Origin: Rhododendron vialii
Taxonomy: Eukaryota; Streptophyta; Magnoliopsida; Ericales; Ericaceae
Direction of reading: 5' to 3'
Length of the DNA: 64,000 nt
Assembly: GCF_030253575.1 (NCBI RefSeq)
Contig: NC_080559.1
Location: 32,669,501 to 32,733,500 of the forward strand
Positions within the stretch are counted from its first letter, which is position 1, and each line of letters begins with the position of its first letter. Positions 13,030 to 25,868 of this stretch are shown here, piece by piece. Under the pieces are notes generated by a model, which did no database searches, was not told the origin of the DNA, and saw only the letters and a program-made list of their open reading frames with translations. The translations under genes and the position numbers were made by a program.

Positions 13030-13636
13030 ACTAAGAGAATCCATAGTGGAATGAATGAATAATCAAAGTTTGCCACATTAGATTTGTTTATTCATTTAGA
13101 AGTTGCTGAAGTTAGCAATCTCAAGTTCTACAGTGATTATTTTTGCCCATAATCAAAACCATTTCCCTCCAAACTTTTTCCCTTCAATTTTTCACTCCCA
13201 AATGTTCCCGCCGTTCTGTCCCCAGAGAGAAGATGGGTACCTTAATCCGGCGATGGTGAGTTGGATTCTTGTCGAGGGAGAGGATGACTTTTAATTTGTG
13301 GTAGAAACGGTGAGAATGAAGAGGAAAGCAGAGAACAATAGGAAAGAGGAGAGAGAAAGGAGCGTTGGACGTGCACCAATTTTTTCAGCCAACCAATTAA
13401 GAAGCGCGTGTTGCCCAAGTAGGAGACCTCCGGGTTGTAAAAACTTGTGTAGGTGGGGTCCCATTATTTTTTGTTATTGACAAAATATTGCTAGCTTTGA
13501 TTAATGAAGAGTCAAAATTTGATGAGTTGTTAAGAGATTGCTAGGTTTGATTATTTCAATGTGAGCACTTTTTTATCCAACATTATTAATTTTAACAATT
13601 TTTTGTTTTGCTTATTCCCTATGGATGTTCTAATAA
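13030..13636. mobile_element. MITE with AGAGAATCCATAGTGGAAT-type ends
   Basis: The left end AGAGAATCCATAGTGGAAT and the inverted right end (AGAACATCCATAGGGAATA on the other strand) are terminal repeats of a type like that at 41295-41730. Two short open frames inside (13103-13294, 13298-13480) have no recognisable product. Confidence 0.55.
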
Positions 13637-13766
13637 GACAAAACCAGTGGTTCTTAACCAGGAATTACAAAACCATTAAGAGCCTTAATTTGTGAAGGAC
13701 ATGGTCAGGTCAGAGGCCAAGAAGGTTCCGAAGAAAACAAAATTAATGGCCAAGTTGGTGTTGGGT

Positions 13767-13997
13767 CGAGAAAATTTTCAGTGCCGCCGGGAGGGCACGG
13801 TCACGTGGTGTCCGTGAATGCACTTGGTCGTCCAAACTTGTTTTTGATTGCTCAGATTTATTTGGGTTTGAGTGGATGTTTTGGTAATTTTGCACTAAAA
13901 AATTACTCAAATAAATCTAAGCCGTTCAAAACACGTTTGTCGAGATGCGTGCACGAACATCACGTGACCGTGCTCACCCGACAGTGAAAAATTTCTC
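13767..13997. mobile_element. Family A MITE (Mutator-like), copy 2, with 9-bp target duplication
   Basis: Terminal inverted repeats start CGAGAAA and share TTTTCAGTG...GGGCACGGTCACGTG. A perfect 9-bp direct repeat GTGTTGGGT flanks the element (13758-13766 and 13998-14006), the target size of Mutator-superfamily elements. 231 bp, non-coding. Confidence 0.75.
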
Positions 13998-14511
13998 GTG
14001 TTGGGTCAGTCCACGGGTTTTCCTTTTATGCGGATGCGGGGTCTATTAAGGAAACTTTAAACCTTGTTTTAGCAATACAATGAATTTACCCAAAAATTTA
14101 GAACAAAAGCTCATTCTTGTGCGACAAGAAAATTAAACGCTGAAATTCCAAAACAGAAATGCTTCATCTTTGAATATTTTGCAGCATCATAAATATGAAT
14201 GGTGTGACCATGCATAACAAACAATGATGGAATATTATAATTCAGTTCGGCGTATATGAATATTATGAGTCACCAGAATTTTTGACGATGAAGCACTTAC
14301 TGATGTATAGCGTAAGAAAAAAATAAGACGAGACATTCAGGTCGTTACTTTCGTGAATCAAAACTATTATTGATATCAATCTTGTCCACGTCAGTCGTGT
14401 TTATTTTTTTTTAAGAAAAATGATCTTTACTGTAGAATTTTTCTGAATAGATTTTTTTTCTTTCGAATAAATTCAGGCAATCACCCGCAACTCACAAATT
14501 TCTAGTAAGGA

Positions 14512-14726
14512 GAGTTTTTCTTTTCTGGTTCGACGGTCACGGGGAACAGGTTAGCTTATGCGCACCTCAGCTAATTCCCTCTCCGGTCGGTCAAAGGCAC
14601 ACCATCCACGGCGATACTAGAGAATTCACAAGAAATTACTTTTCTTACAGCCTGACTCTAAGAATTGAACCCCCGGTCAATTGTGTGGGCAAACCCACCA
14701 ACCAGCTGAACTAATCTTGAGACTTA
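14512..14726 (-). mobile_element. tRNA-derived SINE with target duplication
   Basis: On the minus strand the head carries box A TAGTTCAGCTGG and box B GGTTCAATTCT about 40 nt apart, the Pol III promoter of tRNA-like SINEs. The tail ends in an A-rich run. A 9-bp direct repeat TAGTAAGGA flanks it (14503-14511 and 14727-14735). 215 bp. Confidence 0.75.
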
Positions 14727-14778
14727 TAGTAAGGACATTTGTTGTCTGCTATAAGCCAAATACTATAGCTCTAATACT

Positions 14779-14972
14779 ATAGCTCTGTTTGGTAAAGTGC
14801 CATTTTTTTCCCGTTTATGAAAAACAAGAAATGAGTTTTTGTTTTTTGTATATTAAAAAATAAAAACAAAAAAACAAAAACAGTAATACTAACATGTTTA
14901 TGGTGCCTGTTTCAAAAAATATCAAAAACAAAAATGAAAAGCCGAAAATAAAAACTTTTCCAAACAGAACCT
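14779..14972. mobile_element. Small MITE with CTCTGTTTGG ends
   Basis: Ends CTCTGTTTGGTAAAG and CTTTTCCAAACAGAA are inverted copies around an A/T-rich core of AAAACAAAAAC type. hAT-like in appearance; no target duplication established. Confidence 0.45.
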
Positions 14973-15947
14973 AGACTTTCGGGCCATGTAAATTTTATTT
15001 TTGTGAACAGTAGTTCCATTCTCATACGTATATTGTGTGTAAGTTGACTCTGCTTTTCCACTTTAGCATGCGTAGGTGAAAGCTGTATTTATTTTTGGAC
15101 ATTACTATATATTATTGTGGTGGCGGAGAGCTAAAGAAAAAACAAGTCATTGTCCAGTCCGAGAGTGGCTGGTGGTGTCAACACAGGGATTACGTGACGT
15201 GTTTTGTAACAGGCATTGTTAAACCCATGAAAAACAAGGATTTTCTCCATCAAAAAAGGCAGCTCAACTGCACAAGACAACACAAGCTTCTTGTGTAGAT
15301 TGTTGGGTGGGTTTACCTTTAGCTTGTAGCCTATAAATTTTTGAATTATAGAAGTATTTGAATAATATGTAAAATATAGTATTTCACACAAGGATTTTCT
15401 GCGTAGAAGTATAGTGATTTTTAGGTTCTCAATTCTCCAGTTCATTTCTAGTAATCGCGTTATCGTACGATGCGTTCTAGGTCTGGCTCTCAAACACCCA
15501 AAAACCGAAAACGTATAATTCAAAATGAAGAAAATGACCGTCCGAACAGGCCCCAAGTCCAAAGGAACTGCTAAATGTATATTTGAGGTTCACAAGTTAG
15601 ATTGTTCATTGTTGTTTTTGATAGAATGAACTTCAATTGAATTTTTTCATAGACGAACCGAACTTAAGTAGCTTGATTTTCTTGCACTGATCATATTGAT
15701 ATTGATCGAGTCGAGCACTACAATTGTCTGTGATATTGAAATCCAAAAATTGTGAGCTTGAGAAGTAGAGAAAATTGCAAGAAGCAGGTTTTTAGAGACT
15801 ATTCCTTAGATTTTTGTCTCAAGAGATACTGACATCATTGGAAACAGCTTTTCCCTCTTAGCTGATTCAAGCTACAAGCTGAAGCAAGTTCATAAGTTGG
15901 ATCCAAACGAGCCCCAAGTGTCCTGTTGTGGACAATGAGGTGTGAGC
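14973..15947. other. Spacer downstream of the Nudix gene
   Basis: No supported gene. A 143-codon open frame on the minus strand (15131-15562) has no recognisable domain and no splice context. Confidence 0.5.
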
Positions 15948-18945
15948 CTAAATTGTGCTCTTTTCATTGTAATAATACAAGAAGGACAAGTTCCCATCAA
16001 ATTTTGAGGTTAACTTATGGGGAATGAATCCACAGTAATCTCTTTCATGTGTAGCCATGCAGATCTCAACAATCCTTTTGGACATGTGATCTTCTCTGTA
16101 AAATGGTTGTTTCAACACTTCATCAACAGGCATCCACTGAAAACAGCAGAACACAAAACATGTCACCAACCACAAAAAAAAAAAAGAAAAGAAAGAAAGA
16201 CTAACGATTAACATATGTATGAATCCCTCTGTAAACCTGAAGTACCTTGGCAGCTTGAATTTCCTTTTCGTCGATCGTGATTTCATGGGACAGTGGTTTA
16301 AGCATGCACACAAACAGCAGATCCGACTTCTCAAAAGCCACTAGATGGGCATGTCTGCAACCCAGAAACATGAAGTGTCACTTATGTGAAGCAAAAAAAG
16401 AGACTTAAACCCCCCAAAGGGTATCTGTATTCAATACTCCGTGTTCATTGTAAATTTTTAAGAGCTTCAAGGTTGTGTTGGCGTTTGGATTGGAAATGAA
16501 TGGATACGGTGTCACTTGTTCAAGAGGTATAACCTCTCATCCAGTTTTCTGTTTCACTTTTTCGTTTACAGATTTGATTTGAATGCTTTGATTGATGGAT
16601 TTCAATTAACAATGTGACTATGCTAACATGAAATCCTTTCATTAAAGGATCCTAGATGGATTTTATTTCTTTTTTCCCACTGCTCTCCTACTTCGAGGCC
16701 GAAGTTCTTTAGGAAGACAATACCTGAAAGCAACCATTTCCTGGAAAATTGTGTCAACCTGCAAGAAGGGATGGAGCATAGAAAATTAATGATAGAACGA
16801 GGGTACTATGACAACTTTTACGGTGGTGATGGTGTTGAAACTATTGGTTGGAGTTGAATTCATGCTTACACCAGTTTCTTCTTTCACTTCTCTTACGGCT
16901 CCAGAAAATATGTCTTCAGACTAAGATGAAAGAAAAGGATCAGGAATCAGTCACTCCTTCAGAGAAACAAAATGCGGGAATCAACATTTACATAGGCCTC
17001 TGGGAGTTCTTACCCAAATTTGAAACAATTCTTGTCGATAAGAGGAGCATCTATAATAGAGAGAAGACAAATGTGTGTAGAAAACTAGAAAGACAGAACC
17101 AGCACCTTGTTAATATAACCAGTAGGCAACTTCCATACCCCCGAGCAACTGCAAGGGCATTTTTCTTTTACTACAAGAACCTAAACAGCATAAACAAGTT
17201 CAGTAAGGCAAAGTTAGATAAGATTGTGAAGAGATCTGGGAAAACTAGAATACCTCTCTTTTGTCATTCATCACAAACCCTGCAATGCCTATTTGATGGG
17301 AAGGGCCAGCAGGGAGCATCACTGGCTCGTCAGGAATCCAATACGTTAGCATAACATATCCTGATTCAGCATGATGGTAATTGAAACCCTCCTATGAATC
17401 AATTAGTAGAGGAGTTAAACAAGATGGTCCCATTTGTTTGGTACAGCTTTGTTTTCTGTTTTTCGTCTCGTCCTTGAGTTCTAAGAAACACAATGAACTT
17501 AGTTCTGAGTAGGTTTCAGAAAGATGTTCTTGAAATCTTGAAACTATTTCTGTTACAAAATGAAATAGATAATGAAAAAGCTGGTTGTTTTAATTTTGAA
17601 AGCAGTTTCTAAAATGCATTATGCAAAACTGTTCTAAGAAAAACCAAATTCTATATTGAATAAGTTCAACAAGAGAGTAGAAAAAAAAATGTATGAGTGG
17701 TACGATAAGTATATAATAGTATCATATCTTGAGACATTGATATTGCAGTGTCAAACTGTTACCTGAATCGCTATCGGAACAAGTTCAGCTTGCTCTTGTA
17801 GAATCTTCAGCCATATCCCCCTTTTCCCCTGCACTGAGTTTGAAATAAGTAACAGAAGGAATTTGACATTTTTCTGTATCTCAAACTTTAATTCACCGTT
17901 ATACTGAAGTAGGTTCCACTTGCTCTCAGGTGAAAGTTAATTAGGTAGTTGTTTTTACGTCATCACAATTCGCAAGATCGGTGGACTATTAGTCTATAAC
18001 AGGGGTCTTTGATAACAGTTCCCATCAGAGGCAATTATCAGGATCAAAATTATTTGAACACTCGACAGTTAACGTCATCTGCTCAAATTCTTTTAGAGTT
18101 ACCATCTTAAATCTCAATTCGACCTCTTAAGCATTTTAGATAAACTCATTAATGATGAAGTCATTATGGATTTTAACAGGCTGTGTACATTTTAACTTTA
18201 ACTACCATGAAGTGGGATTACAGGAGCAATTGTAAACAACTCAACAATTACTGCCTTAAATTTTAGATGAGTGCAGGATTTTTGCTGCAATGCAAGTGGG
18301 GGATAAGGTGGAAACAAGACATGCTTGTGAGTATGTGGAGATTATATCTAACCTTCAACTTCCAGTTCAACAGAGAAGCCGGCAGTGTGGACGCAAAAGC
18401 ATTTGAGCTCAAGGGTAAGCTATATGGATCAACAATGATCCCCTCATATTCATCATCCCACGCACAAAGGAGCTCAACTGCTAAGCCCGGTGATGCTATA
18501 TTCGGAGACACAACGTGAACTCCTCCTTTCTTGAGCAAATAACTGCCACCAAGAAATGGCTTGGAGGAAATTGGCTTCCACGAAAGACCTGGAAAACAAG
18601 ACACAGAAATCCCAAAGTTAATTATTTCTTGCCGAATGGTAAAATTAGCTATCTCATGAGTCATGATGCCTGAAAAATGATGATTTACTCCTTGGAAATG
18701 CACGAGAACCAAGAAAGGACTTGGAGGAGATTGGCTTCCACGAAAGACCTGGAAAATGAAACGACAAATCCCAAAAGTGATTTCTCTCTGGCCAAACAAT
18801 GTAAAATTAGCTATTTTTCATGACTCAGGAAAAGTGGTGACTTACTCCTTGGCAATGCATGAGAACCATAAATTTTGGCCCATGTAGATGTAGGTGCTTC
18901 TGGAGACCATGTGCAACAGATACCAGTCCATTGTAAGGCCTCCAT
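15948..18945 (-). CDS. NUDT8: Nudix hydrolase 8-like protein, 9 exons
   Basis: Hydrolyses a nucleoside diphosphate linked to another moiety; the physiological substrate of this plant group is not evident from sequence. Exons, in transcript order: 18945-18846, 18748-18689, 18588-18353, 17828-17763, 17391-17254, 17180-17106, 16920-16870, 16758-16724, 16354-16246 and a final 16136-15948 (counting the short duplicated exon, ten pieces). They total 352 residues in frame. The Nudix box is complete: G221, E227, then REVKEETGV at 235-243, the metal-binding helix. Upstream is the plant NUDX8/2/10 pre-domain (DDEYEGIIVDP, GKRGIWLK, GYVMLTYWIP); downstream FEKSDLLFVCMLKPLS and WMPVDE are family blocks, and the tail CGFIPHKLTSKFD fits NUDX8. 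The start ATG at 18945 lies about 60 nt below a TATATATA box. Exon 2 (60 nt) arose by a 160-bp tandem duplication. The Ser/Lys-rich N-terminus could be an organelle presequence, which is inference. Confidence 0.87.
18551..18871. repeat. 160-bp tandem duplication spanning exon-intron boundaries of the Nudix gene
   Basis: Unit 18551-18710 and unit 18711-18871 align throughout (for example CTTGGAGGAAATTGGCTTCC and CTTGGAGGAGATTGGCTTCC; TTACTCCTTGG(A/C)AATGCA(C/T)GAG in both). Each unit contains the end of one exon, a whole intron and the start of the next exon. Confidence 0.9.
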
Positions 18946-19006
18946 ATCTGCTGCTAAGATCGTTGTTTTGGAGAAGAACTACAACAAAATAAAGCTTCCA
19001 TTGCTC

Positions 19007-19014
19007 TATATATA
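19007..19014 (-). promoter_or_regulatory. TATA box of the Nudix gene
   Basis: TATATATA within GCTGTATATATAGAGC on the minus strand, about 62 nt upstream of the start codon at 18945. It supports that ATG over a candidate about 1 kb further upstream. Confidence 0.6.
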
Positions 19015-21564
19015 CAGCCCTCACAAAAGGATGCATATGGGTCTGTAAGAGGGAAGAAAAGCGTGAATATGCAAGGGTATAGCATTCTGTAGAACAAGTA
19101 GGAGAAAAGAGAAGGTGATAACGGTATGAGTGGAGGTAATGTTGTGCAACTCTATAACATTTTGTATCAACAAATTCCACAACAAATTGCCCTGATCAGA
19201 TAGCAACTGCCAACTTTCCACTAGTGTACTGCTTATCTATCTATATTCCCTGGTTATCAGCATTTTCTGGATGTTGGATGTTCTACATGCCATCCGTCCT
19301 CTTAATCTGCTGTAAACTTTTTTCCTTTGGGAGACTAATATTCCCTGTATGACCATTTTAATGACTTTGAAATTGGAAGGTTATTGGATATGTGTGGAAC
19401 TGTTCTTATTCTTCCTCGGTTGAATCATTCTATCCACTAGCTAATATTCTCTTTATCTTCACATCCAAGACAGAAGACATCCAAGATGTCATATGGCATG
19501 TACTTTGCCACTAATATGAACTTGAGTTTATTTTCCTATCACCTCTCTATCTTAGTTCTTTGGAGGAGGGGAATGCAGGTCAATATCGAAGCAGAATCTC
19601 GATGAAATGCATGTTCTTCTGTACAAGCACAACAATCTTAAAAATATTTCGCTCTTGATTCTCGATTGCCTATGTGACTATATTAAGATGACGACGAAGT
19701 TGTGGAAATGATCTTCTGCAAAATTCAGTAGAGAAATTGGGATCGAGTTGGAGACATCTAACCTGAGAAATTGAACTTGACTAGCTAGCTTTCAGCTGCG
19801 TGCTACCTTCATTGGAATTTGGAAGGTAGATTCTGCAAATTGAAACCTTGGATTCAGTAACCTACAAAGGGAGAGGAGAAATTGGCAGCAAAACATTACT
19901 ACGAAGACAGATGACTAGAGATAAACCTTACCACTTAAAAGAGCGAGCGAAGCACCCGAGGGTTGCTGTTCCTGCATTACCATTTCGCGCGCATTCAAGA
20001 AAACAAGGGTGTGTAACATGGAAGAGTAATCATATCAAACAACTTCCACACAGACTATTTAGCCAAAAAAAAAAAAAAAACTTCCATACAGAGTGAATCA
20101 CTGTGAATGAGCAATATGGGTCAACAAGAATTTACCATGCAGCATATACTAGAGGAAGTGCCATATGAAACAAAGGACTTTTATGAATGTAGCATAGACG
20201 GTATCCTTTTATGGGTTTGACAAAAACCAGTTTTCATTGTTTAAATTGGGCATATAACTTCTTGTAACCACCCAATAAAGTAGCATTTAATTGAGACAAT
20301 TCATCAAACGACAAGCAAGCAATGTAGGTTACTTAATAACACAGATATTCATTAAGAGACAAATTTTTACCCCGAAATGCAGAAATATAAGTGGATTTAC
20401 GGCTGACGTAAAGGAAATTTTTACGTTAATAAGGCTTCTCCTGTGGACGGTGGAATTGGTCATCAAGATTAGTTGCCCACAAGCATGACACTGAGTTGTA
20501 AAAAAATATAACGAGAAAACAGTGCAAAAATGTTTCACTTTACCCCTCATACCCCGGATCACTTTACCCCGTGAACTATCTATTTAACCAATCAAACCCT
20601 TAAACCATATTAACTTGATTCCATTTTTTAGTAGTGTGGTTTGGTCACGATTTTGGTCCTAAACTGATCGGAACCGCAACTTTTTATATTAAATCAAATT
20701 GTTGTTTTATTTGAAAAACACTAGATAATAAGAGATCCAATCATGGTATACTATTTAACACAATTTTTATTGGTGAATGTGAGCTTAAATTTGTTTTAGC
20801 GAGTTTTGGTGGGTTTTTTTTTTATAATGAAATTGATTCAAAATTTAGTTTTATTTTCATTTTGTTACATAAAAATAATTATGATTTCATTAAATCATGA
20901 TTCGAGATCGAAACCGAACCATAGTCGGATGATGTGTATTGGTTCATTTCTATGCATTCGCGAATTGATCTGGTTGTCAAAATCTTTAATCCGCAAGAAT
21001 ATATTTGGTTATTGGTATACCATAAAATCGAACTAATCTGGTTCATCATCACTTCTGCTAATCCTACTAATCACTAACTGGATTACAATTTTTGCATAGT
21101 TGGGAAGGGATTTGGATTGTAAATGAACCATACTCGTGGCTCAGCTCGACTCGTTTAGTAATTGAGCCGAGTTCGAACTCAAATTTTAGGCCCGTTGACT
21201 AAACGAGCCGAATTTAACTCGGCTCGTTTTTGTAGGCTCGATTCGTTTAGAGAGACTTGTTAAAGAAATTAGCTAGGCTCATCTTGTTAAGGGCTTAGCT
21301 TAGCTCGAGCTCCAATTCTTAGCTCGTTTAGTTAACAAACCGTGCTCGAATCCAATAAATCTCGGTTCCACTCGGCAAGTCGCGCCATCACAACAACCTG
21401 ACCGACGGACCGAGAGCTCTCACGTGCCTTCGCACGTGTTTGTTACGCCCGCTGTTTAGAGAGAGAAACAATCGTCTCTCTCCTCTCCTGTAGGTGCGAA
21501 TCCCACAACCTTGGCCTAGAGAGAGAAACATTCTACGAGGGTTCTTCTCTGTGATCGGATCATC
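19015..21564. other. Spacer between the Nudix and MPP genes
   Basis: The divergent upstream regions of two genes. No supported gene inside. 21120-21375 is a dispersed repeat rich in GGCTCGTTTAG/CTCGAGCTC words, repeated in MPP intron 1. The 60 nt before 21500 are GAGA/CTCT-rich and probably 5' leader of the MPP gene. Confidence 0.5.
21120..21375. repeat. Dispersed GCTCG-rich repeat, copy 1
   Basis: Repeated words ACTCGGCTCGTTT, AGCTCGAGCTCC and CTAAACGAGCCG on both strands. A diverged copy lies at about 22200-22550 (GAGCTTGTGTTC, CTCGGCTCGTTTGG). Confidence 0.45.
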
Positions 21565-24500
21565 ATGTACAGGACATCAGCTTCTCGTCTCAAGGCTCTC
21601 AAGGTCAGTGGCCCCCACAATCCTTGTTCAACACATAAGTGTCTATGTATATGCGTTGCCCAATTTCGGGGGTTGTGATTGGAGTGCTGGAACGATGCGT
21701 ACTCCATTGGAGTCCCTAATGGTCGAAACCTTCCTATTCGTTCAACGAACTTCGTAGTCGTTTTGTGTTTTGTTTGTTGTTTTTTCGTGTGATGTATTGT
21801 ACTGTATTGTATTGATTGTAGTCTCAGAGCCACTGTACTTTTCGTGTTTGTGCAATGGTAAAATCTAGGAACACAACATCGTGCCCAAACATTCCTACGC
21901 GTAAGCGTGTGAAACAGCTGTGAGAGGGAGGGGCTGTAGGAATTAGTCAGAGTTCTGAGTTGCGCGCAAGCTGGCTTGGGCCACCCTCCATTGGAACAAA
22001 AAAAAAAGAAAAAACATTACTATCTGGCAGTGTTTCATTGGTTGTTGAAAAATAGCAATTCATCCCATTGCCAATGAAACACCGCCACGTAAGAATGTTG
22101 TGCAGGACGTTGTGAATGTCGTTATGTTCCTAAGACTTCCTCTTGTGCAACAGTTCATCAATTGTGGGTTACTTACACCCTTGTGGCATTTACTTGTTTT
22201 CCTGTAAATAGGGGGCTGCTCAACGAACCAAGCTTCTCAAGTTTGAGCTTGTGTTCACTTGTTAAAAGCTTGTTCAAAATTCGTTTGTTTCATAAACGAG
22301 CCATGCTTAAACATTTTTCTGAAGCTTTCAGACCAGACCAAACTCGATCAAGCTACTACTCGGCTCGTTTGGTTTATGATGTATAAAATACTCAAGTTAC
22401 TCAAGATCGGCTTGTGTTCGGCTCGATTAAAGTTCGTTTGAGATCGAATTATCTCATAACAAGCAAAGCTCAAACATATTTTTTGAAGTTTGTTAAGTTT
22501 TAAAGTAGCTTGATCAACCACCCGCTTGGCTCGTTTGGCTCATTTATCATCCCTCCCCGTAAATTTTAGGTCATTGGTTGTTCCATTTTTTAGTCAAACC
22601 ATGCATAATTTAGTTTTCAGACGGATAAACTGGACATGTGGGTTATTTTGATGGTCAATTGTGAAAGCAGGGTCATGCCGGCAATAGGTTACTAACCAGG
22701 TTTGCAAGTTCAAGTGCTGTTGCTACAAAGTCATCTTCTTCAGGTGGTTTCTTTAGCTGGCTGACTGGGGGGAGGTCTAGTTCGCTCCCCCCTCTACAAG
22801 TCCCACTTCAAGGTGTTACCCTTCCACCGCCATTGCCTGACCATGTTGAAACGGGTAAGACCAAGATAACAACCCTCCCTAATGGTGTCAAGATTGCCTC
22901 GGAAACATCTCCGGTATGTATGGAACGAATGTCTTTTTAGTTTATTGTTGCTTCTTCTGTATGTTTGAAGTTTAGTTTATAGTGTATTCAATTTGTTGGT
23001 TGGACAGCATCCTGTGGCCTCTATCGGGTTGTATGTTGATTGTGGTTCAATCTATGAAACACCAGAACAATTTGGGGCCACGCACCTGTTGGAACGCATG
23101 GCCTTTAAGAGCACGAGAAACAGGAGTCACTTGCGGGTTGTGAGGGAAGTGGAAGCTATCGGTGGCAATGTGACAGCCTCAGCTTTGAGGGAGCAGATGG
23201 GGTACACGTATGGTGCTTTGAAAACTTATGTTCCTCAAATGGTGGAACTGCTTATTGATTGTGCGAGGAACCCTGTCTTCCTGGATTGGGAGATCAATGA
23301 GCAGGTAAGCTTCTTCATCTTGCTGTGCTTCTTTATTGTTGTTTCTGGGTTATGCTTGTACTGACAAATGTTATCTTCAACAGCTTCTGAAGGTGAAAGC
23401 TGAGATCACCGAAGCTTCTAACAATCCATCAAGCCTGCTTGTAGAAGCAATTCACTCTGTCGGTTATTCTGGTGCATTGGCAAATTCTCTTCTGGCCTCT
23501 GAGTCTGCAATTGGCAGATTGGATAGTTCCATTTTGGAGGAATTTGTGGCAGTGAGTTGGAGAAAACTTTGCATTGCTATCTTACATTACCACTATTTTT
23601 GTACCGATTATAACCAAAGCCAGTCTCTTCATCATGATTACAGTTTTGGAGGAATTTCTGGCCATGAGTTGGATGATATTTTACATTATAACCTTATTCT
23701 TTGTTAGTTTTTCTAAAACAAAAGTATAACCACTATCAGTTTGTTTATCCCGTGTTCAACATTTTATGTGGGTGTTTTGCATATCTTAACTTTATTTTCC
23801 TTTGAAAATTGTAGGGAAACTATACTGCTCCTCGAATGGTCCTTGCAGCTTCTGGTGTTGAACATGACGAGCTGTTAAAATTTGCAGAACCATTGCTTTC
23901 TGACTTACCCAGTGTTCCTCATCCTGAGGAGCCAAAATCTGTTTACGTTGGAGGTGATTATCGTTGTCAAGCTGATTCAGGGGTATGTTTAATTACATAA
24001 TTAATCGTGATTGTTTTGTACGCTTCATCTTCTAGTCTAGGATTTGTTAGTGTTGACTCTTTAGCACTGTTGGATTTCTCATATAGGATCGGTTAGTTCC
24101 GAGACTGACATTTTTACTCCTTTATGGCCAGAAAACTCATTTTGCCCTTGCTTTTGAAGCGCCTGGTGGCTTGATTAAGGAGAAGGAAGCAATGACTTTG
24201 ATTGTTCTTCAGGTATTAAATCTCATTATTGGATCTTTGTTAAGGTTCAGCATGCTGTGATTCTTTTACCCCATTTATGAGTGGGATACAATTAAAAGAG
24301 ATTATGTTTCAAATTCTTCGTCTATTTGCTGTCCTTTGCATTCGTGCCATTGAACGTCGACTTTTTGGAAGCAATAATACAAACATATTCTCTGTGTAGA
24401 TTCTAATGGGAGGAGGTGGATCCTTCTCAGTAGGTGGTCCTGGAAAAGGGATGTTGTCAAGGCTGTGTAAGTGACTAAGTGTATATATCAGATGCTTTTA

Positions 24501-25829
24501 TCAAAGGGATATTATAGTAAGCTTGAGATGCTTGGAAATGCATGTCCGTATCTGCATGGTCATACAACTGTTTATAGTGGTTTACATAGCAAATGGTTGC
24601 ATACCTATCTACTTGTCGGAGTTCTTATTTTATCGTCCGGCAGTTGTATGTATATGATTGTGCTGATATGATGCGTAGATCGTCGTGTCTTGAACCAGTA
24701 TCCACAAATTCATGCATTTACTGCATTCAACACCAGTTACACCAATACTGGCTTGTTTGGAATTGAAGCTGCTACTGTAAGTCATTTCTCCTTCATATTA
24801 CATGTAATTACCTGTTAATAATGTATTTACTTTGGAAGTTGCTAGTTGCAACCTAATTTGGGGGCTTTATTCAATGTGCATGGATACTCCAATGGATACA
24901 GTCAGGGATATTATTGGCTGTCCCAAAGTGAGTGTCTTATTTCTTTAGGTGCCCCAAAATGGGTGTCCGATACATTTTTATGTTTAACACTTATGATAAA
25001 ACGTACAAATGCCAGAAGCATAGCACAAATATTATTCCTGATTTTATGATGGGCAATTGCTAGTGTATTGCCAACGTGAAGAATTGACTTGCGTCTGGGC
25101 TTTCCTTCTTGAACTTAGTGCTTTCCGAAAATATGTCACTCTTTTTGGAGAGAGGAAGTTTTATGAGAGCATGTAATGCATAGCTTGATATGGCTAATCT
25201 TACATTTTGTTTTATTTTGTAATGTTTTCGTGGTTATTCTGGTCTGAAGCTAATGGTGCTGCATTTTTCAATTCAGGGCTCTGATTTTGTATCAAAGGCC
25301 ATTGATATAGCCGTTACAGAACTTATTGCAGTTGCCACACCTGGAGAAGGTATGCTGTTATACCTTTATTCTGTTATACCTTTATTTGCTTGCATCCCTT
25401 CTCTGTTTTGGTTCTCGGGATTCCTTCTCCCTCTCGCATTTAGATTGTTGATAGTGGTATTAGGCATTTTAGTTGTTTATTTGGTAAGTGGAAAATGTAT
25501 GAGACGAACATCAGTAGGATGGAAGTTTGTTCTTGCACCAAAATCTATGGAGGACTTCACTTGTTACCTTTAGGAGAACATCACAGAGAAATGACAATTT
25601 TAGTTTTCAGGGCGTATATTAGTAGTCAAGCTTTCACTATCACCCCTTTTTGCCTCTATTCTTCATCTTTCTATTTCACTGCCTGGCAGTTGACCAAGTT
25701 GAGTTAGATCGTGCCAAACAGTCGACAAAGTCCACCATTCTTATGAACCTTGAATCCAGAGTAAGCAACCTCTTCCGTACATCAAACGAATGCTAATTAT
25801 TTGTGTTCTGGATTTCTTCTTCTTCCCCC

Positions 25830-25868
<39 letters not shown>

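Noticed and set aside
13103-13480. Two adjacent open frames of about 60 codons
   Set aside because: They fall between the inverted ends of a MITE and show no domain, splice site or promoter.
17106-17254. Possible loss of the Nudix-box glycine exon, suspected when 17030-17060 read out of frame
   Set aside because: The correct exon is 17180-17106; it supplies KLPTGYINK in phase and the box is complete.
19932-19983. Alternative first exon for the Nudix gene (MVMQEQQPSG..., ending in phase 1 before GTAAGG)
   Set aside because: It would join exon 3 in phase, but the ATG at 18945 has a TATA box 62 nt upstream, a nearby donor and continuous phase, and needs no 1-kb intron.
23336-23707. A 123-codon open frame as a single MPP exon
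   Set aside because: Only 23384-23551 is exon; the rest crosses a donor site and reads intron.
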